Under the pieces are notes generated by a model, which was given only the letters and a program-made list of their open reading frames with translations, was not told the DNA's origin and did no database searches. From positions 85,201 through 149,200 of the forward strand of contig JADBWK010000057.1 in NCBI GenBank assembly GCA_020404895.1: a DNA stretch of 64,000 bases, in the 5' to 3' direction. Origin of the DNA: Pseudanabaena sp. M085S1SP2A07QC (GTDB lineage: Bacteria > Cyanobacteriota > Cyanobacteriia > Pseudanabaenales > Pseudanabaenaceae). Shown in pieces: positions 56,692 through 64,000 of this stretch; positions within the stretch are counted from its first letter, which is position 1, and the number at the start of each line of letters is the position of its first letter. The position numbers and the translations under genes are program-made.

Positions 56692-57095
56692 AGTCAGTTC
56701 GCTCCAAAAAAGAGATCGATATAATAATTTAGCCAGTCTTCGGAAAAGACTCGCTCGATCCGAGATCTCACAAATCCAACCTAAATTTCAGCTTTGATAT
56801 AGTTTACCTTTTACCCGCAACAATTTGCGTAGGCTGTATTACAAAGCTTTGCGCAACTAATGGTAAAGAGCTTACTAACCCTTAAAAAGCTCTATAAATT
56901 CCTTACTAAAAGCGTTATTTCTGATGATTGGCGATCGCATTAAGCAAAATATTTTAAGGTGAATCTTCAAATTTCTATCTAAAGACATAGGCTAAATCAA
57001 TTAGAAAGCCATCGAAATTGAGGCTAAATTCTTAAGTTCAACAACAAAAAACAAGAGATTTTAACGGCTAAGCCTTGTCTCTTATTAATTACAAA
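56692..57095. other. Gene-free stretch upstream of rbp
   Basis: About 400 bases, AT-rich, with one HIP1 (near 56933). The first 100 or so bases are probably the rbp promoter and leader. I see no further gene or convincing element until the hairpin at 57096. Confidence 0.6.
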
Positions 57096-57148
57096 TCAAA
57101 ACCCGTAAAGTTGAGCCCCTGCGGGGGGCTCAACTTTACGGGTTTTGA
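57096..57148. repeat. 24-bp perfect hairpin
   Basis: Arms 57096-57119 and 57125-57148 with a five-base loop; outer TCAAAACCC/GGGTTTTGA. It precedes the secD fragment and no gene ends on it. Confidence 0.82.
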
Positions 57149-57215
57149 TAATTTATTTTGCACAGGGGGCTTAAACTATGATTTTTATTAATGATGGTGG
57201 ATTAATTAAAAAAAT

Positions 57216-57686
57216 ATGGACAGTCAAAAGGAAGTGATGGCTCATCGTGAAGTTCTCAAATATTCTGGCGATCAAAAGGCGATCGCGGCAAATTAAGCCG
57301 CTTATAAAAAGAGTGCTCAAGCTCTTAAGGACATCTTTGAGAACCCAGTCTTAACTGGTGATATGATCAAAGATGCTTATGCTGAACCTTTATTCCAAGG
57401 TTCTACTGTTTGGCAAATCTCGCTGACATTTGATGATCAAGAAGATGTTTTATTCGCCAAGACTACAAGCGAAATTGCGAAAACAGGTCTGGCTATAGGC
57501 ATTTTTCTGGATGATAAATTGATTAGTGCTCCTATAGCTAGCCCTGAATTTCATAAAGGCATTACAGGTGGGCGTGCTGTTATTGCGGGACAATTTACTA
57601 AGGATTTGGCGACTGAAATTGCTTTACAGTTGCGATCGGGTACATTGCCCATCTCTTTTGAAGTTGTCAAAACTCATTCCTTTTAA
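57216..57686 (+). pseudogene. Partial secD duplicate with an in-frame stop
   Basis: Translation from 57216 gives HREVLKYSGDQKAIAAN, a stop at 57294-57296, then AAYKKSAQALKDIFENPVLTGDMIKDA. This matches the intact SecD at 58447-58590 (REVLKNSTDQKAIAENEAAYKKSIEDLKGIF), with GAA changed to TAA. The second part (57363-57686, LTFDDQEDVLFAKTTSEIAKTGLAIGIFLDDK) continues the match through GITGGRAVI to the end of the periplasmic P1 domain. There are no membrane helices. It is a diverged, truncated copy of the middle third of secD, 256 bases upstream of the real gene. Confidence 0.85.
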
Positions 57687-57692
57687 GTCCCA

Positions 57693-57737
57693 AGCCCCGT
57701 AGGGTTGCGCCCCTGCGGAGCGCAACCCTACGGGGCT
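57693..57737. terminator. Hairpin after the secD fragment
   Basis: 18-base arms AGCCCCGTAGGGTTGCGC/GCGCAACCCTACGGGGCT; no T-tract follows. Confidence 0.7.
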
Positions 57738-57871
57738 GAGTTTGTAATTAACTATGCTCATCTACATTATTAAAATTATTAAAGCTATTTTTTCTCGAAC
57801 AGGAACATCAAATTTCTTATAAAAGACTCACAGAGCTTGGCTTTTATAACTATAGCCAGAAAGTTTAAAGC

Positions 57872-57894
57872 TTTGCGGCGCGAAGCGCCGCAAA
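57872..57894. repeat. Short GC-rich hairpin upstream of secD
   Basis: TTTGCGGCGC/GCGCCGCAAA, loop GAA. Confidence 0.6.
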
Positions 57895-57941
57895 TCATTT
57901 TGATAGCTTTATAACCAATTCAGGGCTGCTATTCGTGGGGT

Positions 57942-59522
57942 ATGATGACAGATGTCTCAAAATATACTCTGTTTAATCTGGCTCTAAGTAAAGCTCAAAC
58001 GGCTATACAGAAAAGCTATACAAAAAGCTCCAAAAAAAATATGGGTAAACAAAGCCGCCTGCTTGCCTTTGTACTGGCAATTTTAATCGGGGCTGTGTAT
58101 CTAATCGTAAGTCATCCTCCTAAATTAGGGTTGGATCTTCGAGGTGGTGCACAGCTTACGCTCCAAGCTAAAATCAATCCTGAACAAGGTATTAATGAAA
58201 TTACGCCGCGCATCATGGAAACTGCAAAGTTTGTGGTGGAACAGCGCATTAATGGCTTGGGAGTTTCTGAAGCAACGATTTTGCTAGCTGGAAATGATCA
58301 ACTCATTGTTCAGTTACCAGGGGTAAATGATCCTGCTCAAGCTGAGCGCGTAATTGGTACAACTGCCCAGCTTGATTTTCGGAAGCAAAAGAAAGGTACG
58401 GAAAGTGAGCTAAGGGCAAGATTGCAAATCCAGCAGGCGGCGGCAATTCAGCGTGAAGTCCTGAAAAACTCTACTGATCAAAAGGCGATCGCGGAGAACG
58501 AAGCAGCTTATAAGAAAAGTATTGAAGATTTAAAAGGAATCTTTGAACGCACAGGCTTAACGGGCAATATGCTCAAAGATGCCGTTGCTTCACCAACGGG
58601 AAATGGACCTGATTCTTGGCAAGTTGCACTGACTTTTGATGATAAGGGAGGTGATCTATTTGCTAAAACCACTAGCGAAATCGGTGGTACTGGTCGCGCT
58701 TTAGGAATTTTTCTAGACGATAAATTAATTAGCTCTCCATCAGTAGGTCCTGAATTTCAAGGTAAGGGCATTACAGGTGGTCGAGCAGTCATTACTGGGA
58801 ACTTCAACTTAGATACAGCTAATGAACTAGCCTTACAGTTACGTGCTGGTGCATTGCCTGTGCCTGTAGAAATAGTAGAAAACCGTACTGTTGGGGCAAC
58901 TCTTGGAGCAGATAGTATCCTCAGCAGTATCTACGCCGGTGTTGCTGGATTGTTGCTTGTATTGATCTTCATGGTGATTTATTACCGCATTTTGGGTGTA
59001 GTTGCGGATATTGCGCTGATTACCTATGCGGTGATTACTTTTGCCTCATTTAGCCTGCTTGGTGTGGTGCTCACCTTACCGGGAATTGCAGGTTTTATCC
59101 TCAGTATCGGTATGGCAGTAGATGCAAACGTATTAATTTTTGAGCGAACTAAAGAGGAATTAAAAGCAGGACGCACACTTTATAAATCCGTCGAAGCAGG
59201 CTTCTATCGCGCTTGGTCAAGTATTCTTGATAGTAATGTGACTACTTTAATTGCCTGCGGAACATTGTTTTGGCTAGGTTCAGGGTTTGTAAAGGGGTTT
59301 GCCGTTACGCTTGGCGTTGGTGTGCTAACCAGTATGTTTACCGCAGTTACTTTAAGCCGATCGCTAATGTTGGCGATGATCAGTAATCCTAATTTCCGTA
59401 AGCCCGAATATTACGGTATGAAAGCGTTTGGGAAAATCTCAACGACTATAGATATTGAGGTGATCGCTGAAGAGAACGCCAGCGACAAGAAAAATGACAA
59501 TACTTCAGGTGCGGTGCTATGA
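57942..59522 (+). CDS. secD: Protein translocase subunit SecD
   Basis: 526 residues. SecD-SecF use the proton gradient to assist export. There is one N-terminal helix (about 41-58 by this start), a periplasmic domain (about 60-320) with GLDLRGGAQLTLQAK, then five helices (about 330-500) with AVDANVLIFERTKEELKAG. A second start at 58041 (MGKQSRLLAFVLAIL) fits typical cyanobacterial SecD better; the 33 extra residues are Lys/Ser-rich. It overlaps secF by four bases. Confidence 0.95.
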   Translation: MMTDVSKYTLFNLALSKAQTAIQKSYTKSSKKNMGKQSRLLAFVLAILIGAVYLIVSHPPKLGLDLRGGAQLTLQAKINPEQGINEITPRIMETAKFVVEQRINGLGVSEATILLAGNDQLIVQLPGVNDPAQAERVIGTTAQLDFRKQKKGTESELRARLQIQQAAAIQREVLKNSTDQKAIAENEAAYKKSIEDLKGIFERTGLTGNMLKDAVASPTGNGPDSWQVALTFDDKGGDLFAKTTSEIGGTGRALGIFLDDKLISSPSVGPEFQGKGITGGRAVITGNFNLDTANELALQLRAGALPVPVEIVENRTVGATLGADSILSSIYAGVAGLLLVLIFMVIYYRILGVVADIALITYAVITFASFSLLGVVLTLPGIAGFILSIGMAVDANVLIFERTKEELKAGRTLYKSVEAGFYRAWSSILDSNVTTLIACGTLFWLGSGFVKGFAVTLGVGVLTSMFTAVTLSRSLMLAMISNPNFRKPEYYGMKAFGKISTTIDIEVIAEENASDKKNDNTSGAVL

Positions 59523-60484
59523 AACTAGATGTAATTAAGAATGCTCGTTTCTATGTTTCTCTGTCCTCAGCCGTAATTTTGGCGGGACTGGTGGCAATGG
59601 TAATATCTTTTCAGCAGATAGGCTCACCGTTGCGATTGGGTATCGACTTTACAGGTGGTTCGAGTATTACCCTTGGCTTGTCCTGTGGTAGTGCCAACAA
59701 TTGCGGCAAGAAAATTGATGTTGGTGTGGTCAGACAAGCGATCGAAAGTAAAGGCTTTGCTAATAGCGTCATCCAATCAGTTGAAGGTAAAGATCTCCAA
59801 GGTGTATCTGTACGAACGGCGAGGCTATCAACAGAACAACGTGAAAAGTTGCGCTCAGTATTGACTGATGCATTGAAGCCATATGGTGAGATTGACCCTA
59901 AAAAGTCTCAGATTGATGAGGTCGGACCTGCGATCGGTCAGCAAGCTTTAAACAATGGTTTACTAGCCTTGGCGATCTCCTTTGCGGGTATTGGCATTTA
60001 TTTAACATTCCGTTTTCAATCTGACTATGCCAGTTTTGCGATTATTGCTCTGTTCCATGATATTTTCGTCACCGCTGGTATGTTTTCGATTCTTGGATTG
60101 ACTCTAGGTGTGGAAATCGACAGCTTATTTATTGTGGCGATGTTAACTATTTGTGGTTTCTCGGTGAATGACACTGTAGTAATTTACGATCGCATTCGCG
60201 AAAATGTAAAGATTGACGCAGGGGCAACTAAGTTTAACGATCTAATTAATGCTTCGATTAATCAAACTTTAGGACGTTCAATTAATACCACCCTAACTTC
60301 TACTTTGCCATTAATCGCCATCTTCTTGTTTGGTGGTGCAACCCTGAGATTTTTCGCTCTAGCTTTGATTATTGGTTTTTTATCTGGAGTTTATTCCAGC
60401 ATTTTCAATGCCAGTATTTTTCTAGCTTGGTGGCGTGGTCGTCAGAATTCTAAGATTAGTCAACAGCCGCTAGAGTCAAACTAA
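59519..60484 (+). CDS. secF: Protein translocase subunit SecF
   Basis: 321 residues. N-terminal helix (about 10-30), LGIDFTGGSSITL, then five helices: GIGIYLTFRFQSDYA, CGFSVNDTVVIYDRIREN (conserved), LGRSINTTLTSTLPLIAIFLFGG. Translationally coupled to secD. Confidence 0.96.
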   Translation: MKLDVIKNARFYVSLSSAVILAGLVAMVISFQQIGSPLRLGIDFTGGSSITLGLSCGSANNCGKKIDVGVVRQAIESKGFANSVIQSVEGKDLQGVSVRTARLSTEQREKLRSVLTDALKPYGEIDPKKSQIDEVGPAIGQQALNNGLLALAISFAGIGIYLTFRFQSDYASFAIIALFHDIFVTAGMFSILGLTLGVEIDSLFIVAMLTICGFSVNDTVVIYDRIRENVKIDAGATKFNDLINASINQTLGRSINTTLTSTLPLIAIFLFGGATLRFFALALIIGFLSGVYSSIFNASIFLAWWRGRQNSKISQQPLESN

Positions 60485-60520
60485 ATGATAATGGCGGTGT
60501 AAAACATCGCCATTATCATT
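60484..60520 (+). terminator. Terminator of secDF
   Basis: 17-base arms AATGATAATGGCGGTGT/ACATCGCCATTATCATT, loop AAA, one G-A position. Confidence 0.8.
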
Positions 60521-60535
60521 AGAGCAATTATGTGA

Positions 60536-60709
60536 GTAAGTATCTTTGCGTATTGGATTGTTGATGCCTCTCTGGAATTAGTTTCGGTCTTATTGATGAT
60601 TGATGGAACTTATCAAGAAACTGTTTTTCATTTAGGAGAGCAAATTATCTCACCGACATTTGCGGATCTCCAGCTTACAGTTGATGATGTTTTAAATGTA
60701 GATATATGA
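60536..60709 (+). pseudogene. 3' fragment of an Uma2/DUF820 gene
   Basis: A frame without any start, closed upstream by a stop at 60533: AYWIVDASLELVSVLLMIDG then TYQETVFHLGEQIISPTFAD and LQLTVDDVL. This is the last third of an Uma2 protein (the usual EYWIVD...VSPTFPDLQLTVDDVL). The N-terminal nuclease core is gone. Its stop overlaps the ATG of the next gene by two bases. Confidence 0.75.
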
Positions 60710-61134
60710 ATTCTGATAATAGTGATTCTCTCTCGGAATCTAGCTCTGAGGTATTAATTGATCCTTTGCTAGAGCGCCAAGTCCAACGATTGATCGAAGT
60801 GCAAACATACTTGCGATGGATATTTGATGGTTTTCTGTGGTTGACTATCGGAACTGCAAGTATTTGGGCTTTGCGATCAGATATTGAGCTATGGATAGCT
60901 GCTTTTACATGGGTGGGAGTGCGCATATCTCTAGTTTATAATCGTCTGCCTATGATGGGTTTGGGGATATGTATAGCAATGACTCTCGCGACTTTAGTTT
61001 GGCAGAGTTCAATTATTTTATGGGGAGTTAATCAACGAGAGAAGCGATCGCTGATTAGTCAAGTAAAAAGGATAAAGGAAAAAGGAAAAAGTCATCCATT
61101 ATGGCGATGGGTTTGCGAAGAAAATATATCATAG
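60706..61134 (+). CDS. Hypothetical membrane protein (142 aa)
   Basis: Not recognised. A polar Ser/Glu-rich N-terminus (1-30) and two or three hydrophobic helices (about 43-62, 64-80, 84-108) are followed by a basic tail (KRSLISQVKRIKEKGK). The tail includes purine-rich repeats (AAAGGA units) similar to the heptamer tract near 32568. Its upstream region is a dead Uma2 fragment, so a promoter must lie within that fragment or it is read from secDF. Confidence 0.55.
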   Translation: MNSDNSDSLSESSSEVLIDPLLERQVQRLIEVQTYLRWIFDGFLWLTIGTASIWALRSDIELWIAAFTWVGVRISLVYNRLPMMGLGICIAMTLATLVWQSSIILWGVNQREKRSLISQVKRIKEKGKSHPLWRWVCEENIS

Positions 61135-61158
61135 GCGTTGCGTTGCACCGCCTATGAT
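61128..61158. terminator. Bidirectional hairpin
   Basis: ATCATAGGCG/CGCCTATGAT with an 11-base spacer, overlapping the stop of the plus gene and ending just before that of the minus gene. Confidence 0.7.
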
Positions 61159-61160
61159 GG

Positions 61161-63578
61161 CTATCTTTGTTTGAGGACTAATAATGTAATGTCGTCATAA
61201 ATCTTCTGAGTGCCAATATGCGATCGCAGATCGGCAATAACTGCTTGACGAATAGCGATCGCTGGTTCATCGACATGTTGACAGATAACTTCGCATAGAC
61301 GATCCAATCCATAAAGCTGTCTTTCTTCATTCTCTGCTTCAGTAATACCGTCGGTATATAGCACCACGACATCACCTTCCTGAAGGTCAATATGCTTTTG
61401 GGAGAGAAAATCAAAAATCTCTTCCTCTAATCCAATCGGAAATCCCAAGTCAATAGTGTCAAATCTTTCTAACATTCCATTCTTACGCACAACAATCATT
61501 TCTTCATGCTGACCACTCAAGATCAATTTCCCATGCACATAGTCAATCAACAATAGAGTTAAATTTTTATCAGATGACATTCTCTGAACATTGCCGTAAA
61601 TTGTGCGATTGAGGATATCTAAAAAGCGGACAGGATCATTCTCTTCACTTTGGAGTAAGGTTCGTACCGCAGTCTGTACCATGATCATTAACATGCCGCT
61701 TTCTAGCCCATGTCCTGTTACATCACCAATACCAATTTTAATTCTCCCGTTTTGTTGCAGTACGTCATAATAATCCCCCCCGACCTCATCAGCAGGCTCC
61801 ATAAATCCTGCGATATCTAACCCCACAATCAACGCTAATTCTTTATCTTTAGGTAAAATCATTTGCTGGAGTTTGCGCGTTACATCTAGTTCGCTACTCA
61901 TCCTTAGATTTTCTAATTTGAGAAGATCATTTAAAGCCAGAATTTGCTTGTTAGCTTTCTCCAGTGCAATTTCTGCAATCTTTCGCTGACTAATATCTTC
62001 GACGGTTCCTTCGTAATAAACTATTTTGCCATTTTCATCTCGTAATGCTCGGACATTCTCGCTAATCCAGATTGTCGTGCGATCGCGTTTATATACCTGT
62101 GACTCAAAATTGGTAATCGTATCATTAGCCTCCATTAGAGACTGAAATTGCTGACGACGATCGCGATCAACATAGAGATCACTTTGGATATCAACAATTT
62201 CTTTAAGCATTTGCTCAACTGACGCATAGCCATAAATTCGAGCTAGGGCAGGATTGACACTTAGATATTTACCTTCGACGGTTGTTTGAAAGATCCCATC
62301 TACAGAATTCTCAAAGATGCTCCGATATTTTGCTTCAGACTCTCGCAGTGCGATCGCGACACTGTTAAATGATCGGACAACCATCGATAGCTCATCTTTA
62401 TTATCAAGATTAATTGATATTGCTCCGCCTATTGTCATTTGTTTAGAAGCTATATCTAACTGATGTACAGTTCTCATGACCGACAAATAAAAGCCAATAA
62501 ACAAATAGAGAATTGCTCCGAAAATCACTGCCACAAAAATCAAGATAAACTGCTTTCGCTGATTAAATCCTTGGATTCGATAGATCAATAGATCGTCGAG
62601 GCGATCGGTAATTTGCTGTGAGAGCGTAAAACTATGTTTAAGAGAATTCCCTATTGCTTGTCGATAAAAGCCATCAGCTAAAGAGAACTTATTATCTTTA
62701 CCGACCATTTGATTTGTATTGGCGATTACCTCACTTAAATTAGCAGCAAAAATGCGAAGAGAGCTGCTTAGCGAATCACGTAAATTACCGCGAGGATTAT
62801 TTCTAAAGGCACGTTCCAAATTTGACGTTAAATCGTTGTTATATTCTTCTAACAAACTAAGTAAAGAAATAAGTGATTCTTTTTTTAAATTAGTGATTTC
62901 TTTGTCAAATAAAATTTCCGTAGAGGTTTGCATCATCTTATTTAAAATCTTTTGTATCTCAGGTAGCTTAACTGCACTCGCATCCATTAGATAGTAAGTA
63001 TCTAAATTTGGATCGAGAATTAAATTCGAGAAATCAACTACATGAACTCGGAATTGGGCTAGTTTTTCGAGCAATAAATCATGGTTACGAAAGCCTATAA
63101 ACCCTGTCATGTCTCGCAAGTCTTGCCAGGAAAGCTGAAGATTTTTTGGTTTCTCGCCTGTTTGAATAGTCACACCTAGTCGTCTATCAACATTAGATAA
63201 GCTTGCGAATTCGTTATCAATTAGACTTTGGAGATCATCCAATTCTCTCGTCTGCAATTGGAGTACTTCCGATTTAGCTGTCAGGTTAATGCTTTGCAGG
63301 CTCTTGTAAAATTGGTTCTGCAAAATTAGTTGTCTTTGTGGAATGTATTGCCATAGTTGACTGATTGGGCGTAGATAAGCATTCCCGTAAATTTCCTTTT
63401 GGGTAAACTCTATGCGGCTATCAAGTTCTGACAACAGCAGATTCATCACCAATGCTAATGGCAACACAAAGAGCAAACTGATCAGAAAAAACTTTTGGGG
63501 GTATTTCAGCCGATTCATGATGGCGATCGCTGGTTTAAATAGAAGCATATTTTGCCTTAGAGTAAAGATGGGCATCAC
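61161..63578 (-). CDS. Membrane sensor with HAMP, PAS and SpoIIE-type PP2C phosphatase domains
   Basis: 805 residues. TM1 at about 30-48; a long extracytoplasmic region (about 50-340); TM2 at about 342-365 (FILIFVAVIFGAILYLFIGFYLSV); HAMP (about 366-418); PAS/PAC (about 420-540, YRSIFENSVDGIFQTTVEGKYLSVNPALARIYGY); coiled coil; SpoIIE phosphatase (about 575-805) with metal-binding ADEVGGDYYDV, GIGDVTGHGLESG and VVLYTDGITEAEN. Such proteins dephosphorylate anti-sigma-antagonist type partners. A later Met (63518) is another possible start. The stimulus is unknown. Confidence 0.9.
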   Translation of the reverse strand: MMPIFTLRQNMLLFKPAIAIMNRLKYPQKFFLISLLFVLPLALVMNLLLSELDSRIEFTQKEIYGNAYLRPISQLWQYIPQRQLILQNQFYKSLQSINLTAKSEVLQLQTRELDDLQSLIDNEFASLSNVDRRLGVTIQTGEKPKNLQLSWQDLRDMTGFIGFRNHDLLLEKLAQFRVHVVDFSNLILDPNLDTYYLMDASAVKLPEIQKILNKMMQTSTEILFDKEITNLKKESLISLLSLLEEYNNDLTSNLERAFRNNPRGNLRDSLSSSLRIFAANLSEVIANTNQMVGKDNKFSLADGFYRQAIGNSLKHSFTLSQQITDRLDDLLIYRIQGFNQRKQFILIFVAVIFGAILYLFIGFYLSVMRTVHQLDIASKQMTIGGAISINLDNKDELSMVVRSFNSVAIALRESEAKYRSIFENSVDGIFQTTVEGKYLSVNPALARIYGYASVEQMLKEIVDIQSDLYVDRDRRQQFQSLMEANDTITNFESQVYKRDRTTIWISENVRALRDENGKIVYYEGTVEDISQRKIAEIALEKANKQILALNDLLKLENLRMSSELDVTRKLQQMILPKDKELALIVGLDIAGFMEPADEVGGDYYDVLQQNGRIKIGIGDVTGHGLESGMLMIMVQTAVRTLLQSEENDPVRFLDILNRTIYGNVQRMSSDKNLTLLLIDYVHGKLILSGQHEEMIVVRKNGMLERFDTIDLGFPIGLEEEIFDFLSQKHIDLQEGDVVVLYTDGITEAENEERQLYGLDRLCEVICQHVDEPAIAIRQAVIADLRSHIGTQKIYDDITLLVLKQR

Positions 63579-63710
63579 TTTGCCTTGCTAATCAACTAAG
63601 ATTCTTTGTCATATTATAGATATTGCCAAGTTCGGTAAGCATTTTTAAACTTAGACGTTAAGCACAGTCATGACGCATTAAACCTATTGGGGCATTCTCT
63701 TGATGGATTG

Positions 63711-63818
63711 TATAGCAATGTAAGCTTTGCTTAGGACATAAAACCCAAAAGATAGCAGAGCGAAGCTCTGCCATCTTTTGGGTTTTGAATTGTCCTATCT
63801 ATCTCTTACGTTGCTATA
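63711..63818. mobile_element. 108-bp MITE-like element, copy 2 (reversed)
   Basis: Reverse complement of 52022-52129 with one or two changes (TATAGCAATGTAAG/CTTACGTTGCTATA ends). It lies in the 325-bp gap (63579-63903) between the sensor gene and the last fragment. Confidence 0.85.
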
Positions 63819-63903
63819 TATGCTCATTACTCATTCATTCTCTCATTTTATAGTCACTACCAGTCTGGATTGGTACAGACCATCAGGGCAACCGCATAAA
63901 AAA

Positions 63904-64000
63904 TCAAAGGGAAAGGAGATGTTCAAGATAAGCCAGATCCCAAGCCGCCTTATGACGTTTAGCTCGCATACTGGACTTAGAAGACTTATCACGGCTTAAG
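63904..64000 (-). CDS. C-terminal end of an unknown gene (5' truncated by window)
   Basis: The minus-strand frame entering from the window edge reads LSRDKSSKSSMRAKRHKAAW then DLAYLEHLLSL and stops at 63904. It is basic then leucine-rich and looks coding, but I do not recognise it. A plus-strand frame overlaps the same bases and I consider it less likely. Confidence 0.35.
   Translation of the reverse strand, partial: LSRDKSSKSSMRAKRHKAAWDLAYLEHLLSL

Noticed and set aside
63778..63999. 73-codon plus-strand frame at the window end
   Set aside because: It starts inside the 108-bp element and the opposite strand gives a more protein-like reading; neither is certain.

Overview
The window is from a filamentous or unicellular cyanobacterium, most likely a Pseudanabaena-like lineage (the genus is an inference). 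The HIP1 octamer GCGATCGC recurs in and between almost all genes. The gene set includes cyanobacterial markers: psbY, a Psb34-like protein, ycf3, ycf23, a gap1-type GAPDH, ctaA/ctaB, the PilG/H/I/J/L-type chemotaxis operon, an RRM-type Rbp and Uma2/DUF820 proteins. Most of the window is ordinary chromosome. It has no rRNA, no CRISPR array, and no tRNA that I could recognise.

Layout. 0-2.2 kb: the end of a PP2C phosphatase overlapping a membrane kinase with pentapeptide repeats. 2.2-11.3 kb: a broken acetyltransferase gene, grpE, a DnaK1-type dnaK, accD, nagA, an Uma2 gene, ycf23, hypothetical genes and gap1. 11.4-18.3 kb: hypothetical genes, a DUF3419 (BtaA-like) gene interrupted by a 98-bp inverted-repeat element, a GNAT partner, a Psb34-like gene, a large acyl-CoA synthetase/acetyltransferase and rpsU. 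18.4-23.5 kb: nuclease, DUF2993, an ECF sigma/anti-sigma/Spy-like operon, and ctaA-ctaB. 23.5-29.4 kb: an orphan receiver, a two-domain PPK2, a NodB-phosphodiester glycosidase fusion and a YdcF protein, separated by several repeat elements. 29.7-38.5 kb: a complete chemotaxis-like operon of seven genes, probably controlling type IV pili. 38.7-42.9 kb: purL and thrS, convergent.

43.1-47.9 kb is a small defence-type island: a single-chain restriction-methylation-specificity protein, a DUF559 nuclease and a RelE/ParE toxin-antitoxin pair. It has almost no HIP1 and is studded with a G/C-tract repeat that forms the 3' ends of two of its genes. 48.1-56.7 kb returns to housekeeping: cupin, pdxH, gltA, psbY, uppP, rplU-rpmA, a receiver-gatC pair, ycf3, an ABC-2 permease and an RNA-binding protein. 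56.7-64 kb holds a decayed partial copy of secD just upstream of intact secD-secF, a Uma2 remnant, a small membrane protein, a PAS/SpoIIE-type phosphatase sensor and the end of an unknown gene.

The most unusual non-coding feature is the density of long, near-perfect hairpins at gene ends. Many have 15-25 bp arms and a loop of exactly three bases closed by GC/GC, and several share outer arms resembling AAAACCCAAA. At least three short inverted-repeat elements (about 92 bp, 108 bp, and a hairpin built on AATTCAC) occur in two or more copies within the window. No single previously undescribed system is obvious. The best candidates for a closer look are the hairpin family, the interrupted DUF3419 gene, the secD duplication and the restriction island.
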